Assembly (NCBI GenBank): GCA_019634895.1
Contig: JAHCAM010000027.1
Coordinates: forward strand, 1 to 33,128
Source: Steroidobacteraceae bacterium
GTDB lineage: Bacteria > Pseudomonadota > Gammaproteobacteria > Steroidobacterales > Steroidobacteraceae
Direction of reading: 5' to 3'
DNA length: 33,128 nucleotides
The notes beneath the pieces are model-generated. The model worked only from the letters and a program-made list of their open reading frames with translations. It did no database searches and was not told the origin of the DNA. Of this stretch, positions 15,920 through 23,826 are shown in pieces (positions within the stretch are counted from its first letter, which is position 1; each line of letters starts with the position of its first letter). A program made the translations under genes and the position numbers.

Positions 15920-17563
15920 TCAGGCCGCGCCACGGACAGCCAACAACGTGAACCGGATCGCCAGCACATACCCTGCGAGCGCGAGCAGTGGCATACCCGC
16001 CCATTGGGGGCCCCCACCACCGCCCTGGACCAGCAGGCTCGACGCGACGTACAGCCCTGCCGCTACGAGCGCCAGCGCGACGCGCCGGCTTGCTCCGTCG
16101 ACATCGGCCCGCGACCGACCGCCCGTCGCAGTCCTCAGTCCGGGGATGGACTGCCGGCCCATCGCCTCGTGCAGGCGCCTGGCCAGCAGCGACGGCATCT
16201 CGCCGGCGAGGCCGCCGAGTTCGTACTGCAACCGCTTCGAGGTGGGCGTCACCGCCGGATTGTCGAACATGCCCGACGACGCGTGCCGCGACACGGCTTC
16301 GAACACCGAGAAGTCCGGTGCAAGCGCCCGCACGGTGCCTTCGAGCAGAAGCACCGTTCGCGTCAGCACCAGCAGGTCGCGCGGCAGCCGCACGTCGGCG
16401 AAGCGTCCTGCGGCCACGAGCCGACCGAAAGCACTCGACAGGGACCATTCACGCAGCGGGCGCTCCGCGAACTCGGCCAGCAGTGCCCGTGCGGCAGGCG
16501 CAAAAGCGGCCCGGTCCGCGTGCGCCCCGACCAGTCCGAGATCCATCCACGCGTCCACCACCCAGTCGGCATCCTGCTCGACGAACGCGAGCGCGAAAGC
16601 AGCCAGCGCCCAGCGCATTCGCCGATCGACCCGCCCGACGATTCCGAAGTCGTGAAGGCACAGCCGCCCGTCTGCCATCGCAAAGACGTTCCCCGGATGC
16701 GGATCGCCGTGAAACAGGCCGTCGCGGAAGATCTGCGTGACGTAGCTGTCGACGAGGCGCCTGGCGGCCGGCGCTCGCGCATCCGGCGACAACTCGTCGA
16801 GCAGGGTGCCGGAGCTGAACCGTTGCACCATGACCGTCGGCGTGCACAGCCCGTCGATCACGTCGGGGATGTCGATCTCGGCGGACCCGCGCCACGCATC
16901 GGCAAATCGCCGCACGAAACGCGACTCGCGCGCAAGGTCCATCTCCAGGTCGAGGTTTTCGGCGATCTCTTCGACCACTGCGACGAGGCCCCAACGGCGC
17001 AGCGGCGGCACCACCCGGTTCACCGTGCGCGCGATCGTGCGGAGAATTCGCATGTCCGCCTGCGCCTGCGCGGCAGCGCCCGGCCGGCGGATCTTCACGA
17101 TGACTTCGCGGCCGTCCGGAAGCGTTGCGCGGTGGATCTGCGCGATCGACGCGGCCGCCAACGGCACCATTTCCAGGCGCGCAAATGCGCGCTGCCAGGG
17201 GCCGCCGAACGCGGACTCGATTTCGCGAACGGCATCCTCCGCGGGAAAGGGCGCCGCATGAGTCTGCAGGCGCGCCAACACGCGCTGTGCGTCCTCGGGC
17301 AGGAGATCAGTCCGCAGGCTGAGGTGCTGGCCGAGCTTGACGAAGGTCGTCCCCAGGCGCTGCAGCACCAGCACGAAGCGCTCGGCCACCGCGTGCGTGC
17401 CGCAACGCATCAGCCCGCGGTGCCATGTGACCCAAAGTCCGAACTTCGAGAACTCGAGGCCGATCTGCCAGATGCGACGCAGGCGGGAGTGCCTTGTCGG
17501 CGACGCCGGCCCGCCGGTACCCGATGGCCGCGAGCCCCTGTCCATGTCGTCTTCGTTCGGCAT
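15920..17563 (-). CDS. UbiB/ABC1 (AarF) family atypical kinase
   Basis: A 547-residue member of the ABC1/UbiB family, whose members act as ATPases or kinases in quinone-lipid metabolism. Landmarks: the KxGQ motif in TTFVKLGQHLSLRTDLLP, the alanine-rich loop LAAASIAQIHRATL replacing a normal glycine loop, the lysine strand EVIVKIRRPG, ENLDLEMDLARE, FHGDPHPGNVF for the catalytic loop and CLHDFGIVGRV for the metal-binding DFG. Two hydrophobic stretches at the C-terminus (about residues 495-545) are membrane anchors. It starts 16 bases after the frameshifted htrA-like gene. It is probably a paralogue of housekeeping UbiB because no other ubiquinone genes are nearby; the target is unknown. Confidence 0.93.
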   Translation of the reverse strand: MPNEDDMDRGSRPSGTGGPASPTRHSRLRRIWQIGLEFSKFGLWVTWHRGLMRCGTHAVAERFVLVLQRLGTTFVKLGQHLSLRTDLLPEDAQRVLARLQTHAAPFPAEDAVREIESAFGGPWQRAFARLEMVPLAAASIAQIHRATLPDGREVIVKIRRPGAAAQAQADMRILRTIARTVNRVVPPLRRWGLVAVVEEIAENLDLEMDLARESRFVRRFADAWRGSAEIDIPDVIDGLCTPTVMVQRFSSGTLLDELSPDARAPAARRLVDSYVTQIFRDGLFHGDPHPGNVFAMADGRLCLHDFGIVGRVDRRMRWALAAFALAFVEQDADWVVDAWMDLGLVGAHADRAAFAPAARALLAEFAERPLREWSLSSAFGRLVAAGRFADVRLPRDLLVLTRTVLLLEGTVRALAPDFSVFEAVSRHASSGMFDNPAVTPTSKRLQYELGGLAGEMPSLLARRLHEAMGRQSIPGLRTATGGRSRADVDGASRRVALALVAAGLYVASSLLVQGGGGGPQWAGMPLLALAGYVLAIRFTLLAVRGAA

Positions 17564-17579
17564 TGTCGATGCCCGCCCG

Positions 17580-18700
17580 TCACCGTCGGCGGGTGACGGG
17601 TCGTAACCCGATCTCGACTTCCACGACGACGCCCGCTCCGGCGCGAAGCACGTCGAACCGTGCCCGGGTGCCCGGAGTCAGTGCGGCGGCTTCGCGGACG
17701 AGCGGCGCGGTATCGGCAACTTCCCTGCCATTGATCGTCACCACGGTATCGCCGGCGCGCAGGCCGGCCTTGTCCGCGGGCCCGCCGGACTGGACCGTGA
17801 CCAGTGCCGCACCTGCGGCGACCCCCGTCGCCTCCTGAACGACGTCGCGCGCACTGACGCCGAGCCAGCCGCGGCTCACCCGGCCCGTAGCGATGATCTG
17901 CTCCATCACGTGCCGGGCCAGGCTGACAGGAATCGCGAATAGATCGCGGTGTTGATGCCGACCAGGTGGCCCGCGGTGTCCACGAGCGCCCCGCCCGAAT
18001 TCCCCGGGTTGATCGCCGCATCGGTCTGGATGAAGTTCTCGTAAGTATTGATCCCCAGTCGGTTGCGGCCCGTTGCACTGACGATGCCCTGGGTCACCGT
18101 CTGGCCAACGCCGAACGGGTCGCCGACCGCGAGCACGATGTCGCCGACCTGCACCGACTCCGGGTCGGCGAACGTGATCGGCTGCAGGCCCCTCGCATCG
18201 ACGCGCAGGACTGCGAGATCGGTCTCGGGATCGGTGCCGACGATGCGCGCCTCGGCGACCTTGCCCCCCGGCAGCATGACGGCGATGTCGTCGGCGCCTT
18301 CGATGACGTGGTTGTTCGTCAGGATGTACCCCTGCTCGGCGACGATGACCCCGGAGCCCAGGCTGGACGCTCCCTGGGCAACCGCGCCGTCCGGCTCGCC
18401 GTACGGACGCAGCCATTCCGGGAGCCGCCGCGGCGGCGCCGTGCGGGTGTAGACGTTGACGACCGAGGCCGCGGCCTTCCTGGCGGCGCCCCAGAAACCT
18501 GCCTCCAGGCGAGCCTCGGAGCCCCTGAGCGCCGACGCCTCGGACGGCGCGTCGCGCAGCGCCACGACCTCCGTACGCGCCGGCGCGGCCGGTGCAGGTC
18601 CGAAGGCGCGCCAGGCGATCAGGAGCCCTGCCGCGACGGCGATCGCCTGCGCGGCCAGCAGCCAGAGGCGGCGAGCGAGCGAAGTTCCGTCGCGGACCAA
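17580..18700 (-). pseudogene. HtrA/DegS-like serine protease with PDZ domain, frameshifted
   Basis: A membrane-anchored periplasmic protease broken into two frames. The first part starts at a TTG (18700) with GAGGGG seven bases upstream. It has an N-terminal membrane segment (LWLLAAQAIAVAAGLLIAW) and an intact triad: His in ILTNNHVIEGAD, Asp in PETDLAVLRVD, Ser in INPGNSGGALVD. After GINTAIYSR the frame runs into a stop at 17906. The PDZ part continues in another frame as FAIPVSLARHVMEQIIATG through GWLGVSARD to the stop at 17580. The conserved stretch between them (normally S-G-G-S-x-G-I-G-F) is missing, consistent with a deletion between two TTCGCG copies; one remains at 17934-17939. It lies four bases after the PRPP-synthetase-like stop. 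A sequencing error is possible but would not easily explain the lost residues. Confidence 0.85.
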
Positions 18701-18704
18701 GTAG

Positions 18705-19595
18705 TCACCCCTCGAGCAGATCGTCGAGCGCGCAGGCCACCGGTTGCACGACGCTGATTCGGTTGGACACGTGGGGGACGGTGTCACAGGTGGCGACCCG
18801 CGAAGCGCCGCTGGCCACGAGGTCCGCGTAGGCGCGCGCTGCGAAGAGCGCGTGCACACCGATGCACACCGGCGGCAGCAGGCCTACCCGTTGAACACCG
18901 CGCACGGCTTCGATCATCGTGCGCGCGCTCGAAACGATGTCGTCGATCAGCACCGGCTGACGGTCGCTCCAGGAGGACACGTCGGGCAGGCTCACCTCCA
19001 CGTCGCGGTCGCCGCGACGCACCTTCGTCAGCGTCGTGAACGGAGCGCCGCAGGCCGCCGCCACCTCGGCGACCCATTGCGCGCTCTCGACGTCGGGGCC
19101 GATCAGCAGCGGACGTTGCACCTCGCCGGCGACCCACTGGGCGATCAGGGGTGCGGCATGCGCGACACGGGTCGGAATGCCGTAGATCTCCTCCAGCGCG
19201 CGGTAGCGGTGCAGGTGCGGATCGACCGTGACCAGTCCGTCGAACGCCGCAGACAGCAGGCGCGCATAGCTGCGCGACGTGACCGCCTCGCCGGCGTTGA
19301 ACCGGCGGTCCTGTCGCAGGTAGGCGAGATACGGCGCGACGAGGACGACGCCGCGCGCACCCAGTTCGCGCGCTGCATCCGCGGCGAACAGCAGCGGCAG
19401 CGTCTTCTCGTCCGGGCGCGCCAGGCTGCTGCTGATCACCACGGTCCGGTCGCCGACGTCAGCGTCGAGGCGGACCAGGGATTCGCCGTCCGGGAAGCGA
19501 TGCAGCGAGAGTGGCGCGTGCACGGCCTCCAGTGCGCCCGCCAGTTTCCGGGCGAACTGCTCGTCTTCCGGAAAATGCAGCACGATGCGATTCAT
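18705..19595 (-). CDS. Ribose-phosphate pyrophosphokinase-like protein, short archaeal-type
   Basis: A 296-residue PRPP synthetase homologue; the family transfers pyrophosphate from ATP to ribose-5-phosphate. It has LHRFPDGESLVRL near the N-terminus, the PYLAYLRQDRRFNAGEAVTS flexible-loop segment, VDPHLHRY, LIGPDVESAQWV and the PRPP-loop strand VLIDDIVSSARTM. The usual TGGT of that loop reads SART here, so sugar-phosphate binding may be altered. The length and sequence style are closer to short archaeal enzymes than to the longer housekeeping Prs. The ATG overlaps the stop of the phosphorylase gene by four bases, which links the two functionally. It could make PRPP, or run in reverse to form ATP and ribose-5-phosphate; the direction is unknown. 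Confidence 0.87.
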   Translation of the reverse strand: MNRIVLHFPEDEQFARKLAGALEAVHAPLSLHRFPDGESLVRLDADVGDRTVVISSSLARPDEKTLPLLFAADAARELGARGVVLVAPYLAYLRQDRRFNAGEAVTSRSYARLLSAAFDGLVTVDPHLHRYRALEEIYGIPTRVAHAAPLIAQWVAGEVQRPLLIGPDVESAQWVAEVAAACGAPFTTLTKVRRGDRDVEVSLPDVSSWSDRQPVLIDDIVSSARTMIEAVRGVQRVGLLPPVCIGVHALFAARAYADLVASGASRVATCDTVPHVSNRISVVQPVACALDDLLEG

Positions 19596-21118
19596 GCGGA
19601 CTCCGAGATCGCGAAGATCGGCGGGCGCGTCGCGACGAATCGTTGCGCGTAGTCGAGTTCGCCCGGCGCCTGGGCGTGCAGCGTGAACAGCGGCTGCCCG
19701 ACCCGCACGGCCTCGCCGATGCGCACGTGCACCTCGACACCGGCGGCCGGCGCCCGGGGTGCACCGGCGAGTTTCGCGGCACGTGCCAGGACACGGTTGT
19801 CGACGGCGCGGACCTGGCCGGACCGCGCCGCCGTGATTTCAAGACGGTGCGCCGCTGCGGGTATCGCCCGCATCCCGCCCTGCGCCTCGCATATCGCCTG
19901 GAATTTTTCCCACGCGCGGCCGTCGGCGAGGACCTGCTGCGCCAGCGCCGACCCATGACCCGACTGCGCAGCGCCGCCGAGCTCCAGGATGTCGGCGGCC
20001 AGCCGCAGCGCCCGCTCGCGCAGATCTTGCGGCGCATCGGGCGCCCCCCGCAGCACCGCCAGCACGTCTCGTGCCTCGAGTGCAGGGCCGATGCCGCGGC
20101 CGACCGGCTGCATCCCGTCGGTGAAACGCAGGGCCACTCTCAAGCCGATCGCGGTGCCGACCTCCACCAGTCGGCGACCGAGCGCCTGCCCCGCCTCGAT
20201 GCTGCGAACCTTCGCCGTCGGCCCCACCGGCAGGTCGACCAGCACGTGCGTCGAACCGGCGGCCGCCTTCTTGGACAGCACCGAAGCCACCAGCTGGCCT
20301 TCGCTGTCCAGGTCGAGCGGCCGTTCGACGCGGATCAGGATGTCGTCGGCCGGGCTCAGCCCGACCGATCCGCCCCAGACGATGCAGGCGCCGGTCTTCT
20401 CGACCACGCGCCGCACTGCGGCGGTGGACAGTTCGACGGGCGCCAGCACTTCCATCGTGTCGGCAGTGCCGGCCGGCGACGTGATCGCGCGGGACGAGGT
20501 CTTGGGCATGACGAGGCCGCAGGCTGCAACGATCGGAACGACCAGCAACGTCGTGCGGTTGCCGGGCAGGCCACCGACGCAGTGCTTGTCGACCACCCGT
20601 TCGCGTCCCCAGTCGAGGCGTTCTCCGACGCCGATCATGGCCTTCGTCAGCGCGATCGTCTCGTCGACGTCCAGGCGATCGCCCGCGCAGGCCGTGATGA
20701 AGGCGGCCAGATGGATGTCGGAGTATCGGCCCAACGCGACGTCGGCAATGACCGCGCCTAGTGCGTCCGGGTCGAGCCGATGCCCGTAGATCTTCGCGCG
20801 CACGTGGCTCAGCGAGTCCAGTGCAGGCGCCTGCGAGATGATCAGCGTCGCGCCCTCGGTGGGCAGCAACGCACCCCATGCGGATTCGGACAGCCCGGCA
20901 TCGCCCACCGCGAGCCAGTCGCCGTGCACGACGTTGAGCGTGGCCACGACACGGCGCCCGGCGAAGTCGATCTGCACGCGCGCCTGGGCGGCGAACCCTT
21001 CCGAGCGGCACACGACGCAGTCTTCGCGCATGTAGACGACCGGCTCCTGATAGGTGTCGACGTGAAGCCGCCGGGCGCGCATGGCGTTCGGGACGAGTTC
21101 GTCACGGGGGCTGTTCAT
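19592..21118 (-). CDS. AMP-phosphorylase-type nucleoside (monophosphate) phosphorylase
   Basis: A 508-residue protein of the thymidine phosphorylase superfamily. It matches the long archaeal AMP phosphorylase form: an extra N-terminal domain of about 90 residues, then AKIYGHRLDPDALGAVIADV, VVDKHCVGGLPGNRTTLLV, the phosphate-binding KTSSRAITSPAGTADTMEV, CIVWGGSVGLSPADDILIRV and VASVLSKKAAAGS. The C-terminal barrel-sandwich part is RSGQVRAVDNRV to LFTLHAQAPGELDYA. AMP phosphorylase splits nucleoside monophosphates with phosphate into the base and ribose-1,5-bisphosphate; ordinary thymidine phosphorylase uses nucleosides. Length and motif wording favour the AMP type. It begins ten bases after the RNase-like gene and overlaps the PRPP-synthetase-like gene. 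Confidence 0.88.
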   Translation of the reverse strand: MNSPRDELVPNAMRARRLHVDTYQEPVVYMREDCVVCRSEGFAAQARVQIDFAGRRVVATLNVVHGDWLAVGDAGLSESAWGALLPTEGATLIISQAPALDSLSHVRAKIYGHRLDPDALGAVIADVALGRYSDIHLAAFITACAGDRLDVDETIALTKAMIGVGERLDWGRERVVDKHCVGGLPGNRTTLLVVPIVAACGLVMPKTSSRAITSPAGTADTMEVLAPVELSTAAVRRVVEKTGACIVWGGSVGLSPADDILIRVERPLDLDSEGQLVASVLSKKAAAGSTHVLVDLPVGPTAKVRSIEAGQALGRRLVEVGTAIGLRVALRFTDGMQPVGRGIGPALEARDVLAVLRGAPDAPQDLRERALRLAADILELGGAAQSGHGSALAQQVLADGRAWEKFQAICEAQGGMRAIPAAAHRLEITAARSGQVRAVDNRVLARAAKLAGAPRAPAAGVEVHVRIGEAVRVGQPLFTLHAQAPGELDYAQRFVATRPPIFAISESA

Positions 21119-21128
21119 GATCTCGCGG

Positions 21129-22487
21129 TCAGCTCAGGTCGACGGTCTGAAGGTAGTCGGGCACTTCGCACGGCCAGCCGAGTTCGTGGTCGATGCGCGC
21201 GCGCATCGCGTCGGCGGCCGCCGGCTCGCCGTGGGTCACGAAGGTGGTCGCCGGCGCCGCGCCGAAGCCGCGCAGCCAGTCGAGGATCTCCCCGGCATCG
21301 GCATGCGCGGAATATCCGTCGATCGAAGTGACCTCGGCGCGAACCGGAACCTCAGTGCCGTGAATACGCACCGAGGTGGCACCGCGAAGCATCGCGGCGC
21401 CTCGCGTGCCGCCCGCCTGGTAACCCGCGAACAGGATCGTGTTGCGGTAATCGGGTGCGAACGACTTCAGGTGATGGACGACCCGGCCGCCGGTCGCCAT
21501 CCCGCTTGCAGAGATGATGATCATCGGGCCCCGGCGCGCGCTCAGCGCCTTGGATTCCTCGGGACTGTTGACGATCGTGGCTGCCCGGCACATTGCCTCG
21601 CACTGCTCGCGCGTCAGGCGGTGCTCGTCGCGGTGAGCGTGATAGATGCGCGTCGCATCGATGGCCATGGGACTGTCGAGATAGGCCGGAATGTGCTGGA
21701 TGACGCCTCGCTGCTTGAGCAGATGCATGCTGTACATGAGGTTCTGCGCCCGGCCGACCGCGAAAGCCGGGATGACGACCACGCCGCCGCGCGCTGCCGT
21801 GCGATTGATGACCTCGCCGAGCACGCGCAGTGGATCGGACGCATCGTGCAGCCGATCGCCGTAGGTGGACTCGATCACCGCGTAGTCGGCGCCCGGAACG
21901 CGCGTCGGTGGCGCCAGCACGAGATCGTTGGGGCGCCCGATGTCTCCGGAGAACAGGATCGCCCGCCGACCGTCATCGACGCGCACGAAGGCCGAGCCGA
22001 GCATGTGTCCGGAAGGGTCCATTCGCGCCTGCAGGCCGGGGACCGGCGCCCAGGCGGCGCCGAACGGCTGAGGCACGAACTGCTTCAGGCTGCGCTCCGC
22101 ATCCTCGCGGGTATACAGCGGCAGCGCGGGCTTGTGCCTGGAGAACCCGTGCCGGTTCGCATAGTCGGCCTCTTCCTCCTGCAGATGCCCGCTGTCGGGC
22201 AGCAGTATCCGGCAGAGATCATAGGTCGCTTCCGAGCAGTACACCTTGCCGCGGAACCCCTGGTTGACCAACCGGGGCACATAACCGCTGTGATCGATAT
22301 GCGCGTGCGTCAGCACGATCGCGTCGATGTCCGTCACGCGGACCGGCAGGGGCGCCCAGTTTCGCAGCCGCAACTGCTTGAAGCCCTGGAAGAGTCCGCA
22401 GTCGACAAGAAGTGCCGAACCGCGGTGCCGAAGCAGGTACTTCGAGCCGGTCACGGTCCCGGTCGCGCCAAGAAACTGGAGTTGCAT
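21129..22487 (-). CDS. Beta-CASP metallo-beta-lactamase protein, RNase-like
   Basis: A 452-residue protein of the RNase J/CPSF-73 type beta-CASP superfamily. It has the N-terminal LGATGTVTGSKYLL, the zinc motif LTHAHIDHSGYVPRLV, DPSGHMLGSAFVRV and FSGDIGRPNDLVL. The beta-CASP insert contains VIPAFAVGRAQNLMY and IIISASGMATGGRVVHHL, followed by FAGYQAGGTRG. The last zinc site is YSAHADAGEIL, then FVTHGEPAAADAM. Relatives are endo- and exoribonucleases. The ATG at 22487 begins exactly at the conserved first strand and is preceded by GGAG. It is followed within ten bases by the AMP-phosphorylase-type gene, so RNA fragments could feed that enzyme; this link is inferred. Confidence 0.92.
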   Translation of the reverse strand: MQLQFLGATGTVTGSKYLLRHRGSALLVDCGLFQGFKQLRLRNWAPLPVRVTDIDAIVLTHAHIDHSGYVPRLVNQGFRGKVYCSEATYDLCRILLPDSGHLQEEEADYANRHGFSRHKPALPLYTREDAERSLKQFVPQPFGAAWAPVPGLQARMDPSGHMLGSAFVRVDDGRRAILFSGDIGRPNDLVLAPPTRVPGADYAVIESTYGDRLHDASDPLRVLGEVINRTAARGGVVVIPAFAVGRAQNLMYSMHLLKQRGVIQHIPAYLDSPMAIDATRIYHAHRDEHRLTREQCEAMCRAATIVNSPEESKALSARRGPMIIISASGMATGGRVVHHLKSFAPDYRNTILFAGYQAGGTRGAAMLRGATSVRIHGTEVPVRAEVTSIDGYSAHADAGEILDWLRGFGAAPATTFVTHGEPAAADAMRARIDHELGWPCEVPDYLQTVDLS

Positions 22488-22509
22488 GTCGGCTCCGTCG
22501 AAAGAATGC

Positions 22510-23772
22510 TCAGGAGGCGCGCGATGCGCCGCGCGGGTCGGCCTGCCTGCTCCACCAGTCGGGCCTGGCAAGCAGGAGCCCGAGCGTCGCCAGAAGGGGC
22601 AGCGACAGCCACGTGAAGCTGACCTGCGCGACCAGGCCGAACAGCCAACCGGAAGCGGCCGATCCGATCGTCTGCCCAAGGCCGGCCGCGGCCGTCAGTC
22701 CTCCCATGGTGCGTCCCAGTCGGCGCTGCGACGCGCCCGCAGCCAGGTAGGCCACCGTCGGCAGCACCAGCCCGGTTCCGGCGGCCGTCAGGCTGACCCC
22801 CAGGTACATCGGCGCGATGCCGCGATGCTGCCCCAGGACTGCCAGCCCGCTGACGGCCAATGCGATACCGACGGCGATCACGCCGGCGCCTGCGGCACGC
22901 TCGAGCAGGCGGGTCCAGAACAACGCCACATTGACGCCCAGCATCACCAGGCTGCACTCGGCGAACATCAGCGAGACGTCGGCGGGTGAAAGAGCGACAT
23001 GTTGCCTGTCCTGCATGACGATGCCGAGTTCGAAGCCTGCAAGAACGAACATCACCGTGCCGTTCAGCAGCCAGAGTCCCATCGCGCGGCGGTCATCCAC
23101 GCCCCCCGTGGCCTCGACCTGCGCACGGCCCACCGGGACGCGCATGTCGCGTAGCGATACGGCCAGGCCGAGCATCGCCAGCCCGCCGAGCAGCGCCGAC
23201 AACAGGATGACGGGCCGGGTCGCATCGAGCGTCTCCGCGTCGGTCCGGAGGACGGCCACGACGATACTGCCGCCGACCGCCATGACCCCCGGGCCGATCA
23301 GGAACCCCACCAGCGACATCGCGCTGAGCCAGGCGAATCGTTGCGCGCGGGCAACCTGCGGCGTGGACTCGGCCACGAGTGCGGACACGACGGGCACCAC
23401 GGCGGCGACGAAGAGGCCGGTCGACGCTCTCAGGGCGTAGACCCCGACGAGCCCGGCCCGCTCGGGCGCCAGCAGAAGCAGCGTGCTGGCCACGTAGCCG
23501 AGCATTCCCACGATGAGGACGCTCCTGCGACCGAGTCGGTCCGACGCCATGCCCCACATCGGCGCGCCGATCAGCACGCCCGCCGCGTACGCTCCACTGA
23601 TCAGGCCGACATGGCGAACCACCTCGGATTGTCCGTGCGCCGCCATCAGGCGCCCGAGCCAGCCAGGCAACAGGGGCATCAGGGCGCCGTAGCCGGCCGA
23701 GACCACGACGACGGCAAAGGCGAGCCAGGCAAGCTGGCCACGCTTCAGGTCGGGCGAAGCGTGGGCCGTCAT
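22510..23772 (-). CDS. Major facilitator superfamily transporter
   Basis: A 420-residue inner-membrane carrier with about twelve hydrophobic segments. The cytoplasmic loop 2-3 signature appears as GMASDRLGRRSVLIVGMLG, and the second half repeats it weakly. The first helix ends GYGALMPLLPGWL. The ATG at 23772 is chosen over a GTG at 23781 because GGAAG lies eight bases before it. The protein resembles drug or metabolite efflux carriers in general pattern, but the substrate cannot be told. It lies 54 bases after the P-type ATPase stop and 22 bases before the RNase-like gene, inside the minus-strand run. Confidence 0.92.
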   Translation of the reverse strand: MTAHASPDLKRGQLAWLAFAVVVVSAGYGALMPLLPGWLGRLMAAHGQSEVVRHVGLISGAYAAGVLIGAPMWGMASDRLGRRSVLIVGMLGYVASTLLLLAPERAGLVGVYALRASTGLFVAAVVPVVSALVAESTPQVARAQRFAWLSAMSLVGFLIGPGVMAVGGSIVVAVLRTDAETLDATRPVILLSALLGGLAMLGLAVSLRDMRVPVGRAQVEATGGVDDRRAMGLWLLNGTVMFVLAGFELGIVMQDRQHVALSPADVSLMFAECSLVMLGVNVALFWTRLLERAAGAGVIAVGIALAVSGLAVLGQHRGIAPMYLGVSLTAAGTGLVLPTVAYLAAGASQRRLGRTMGGLTAAAGLGQTIGSAASGWLFGLVAQVSFTWLSLPLLATLGLLLARPDWWSRQADPRGASRAS

Positions 23773-23826
23773 TGCGTGCACTTCCGCGTTGCCAAGCCGA
23801 CCCCGGTCGGAGAGTGAATCATCGGG

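Noticed and set aside
14828..17596. Plus-strand open frame of 922 codons over the GAPDH and UbiB genes
   Set aside because: No recognisable domain; it is the antisense shadow of two well-supported minus-strand genes.
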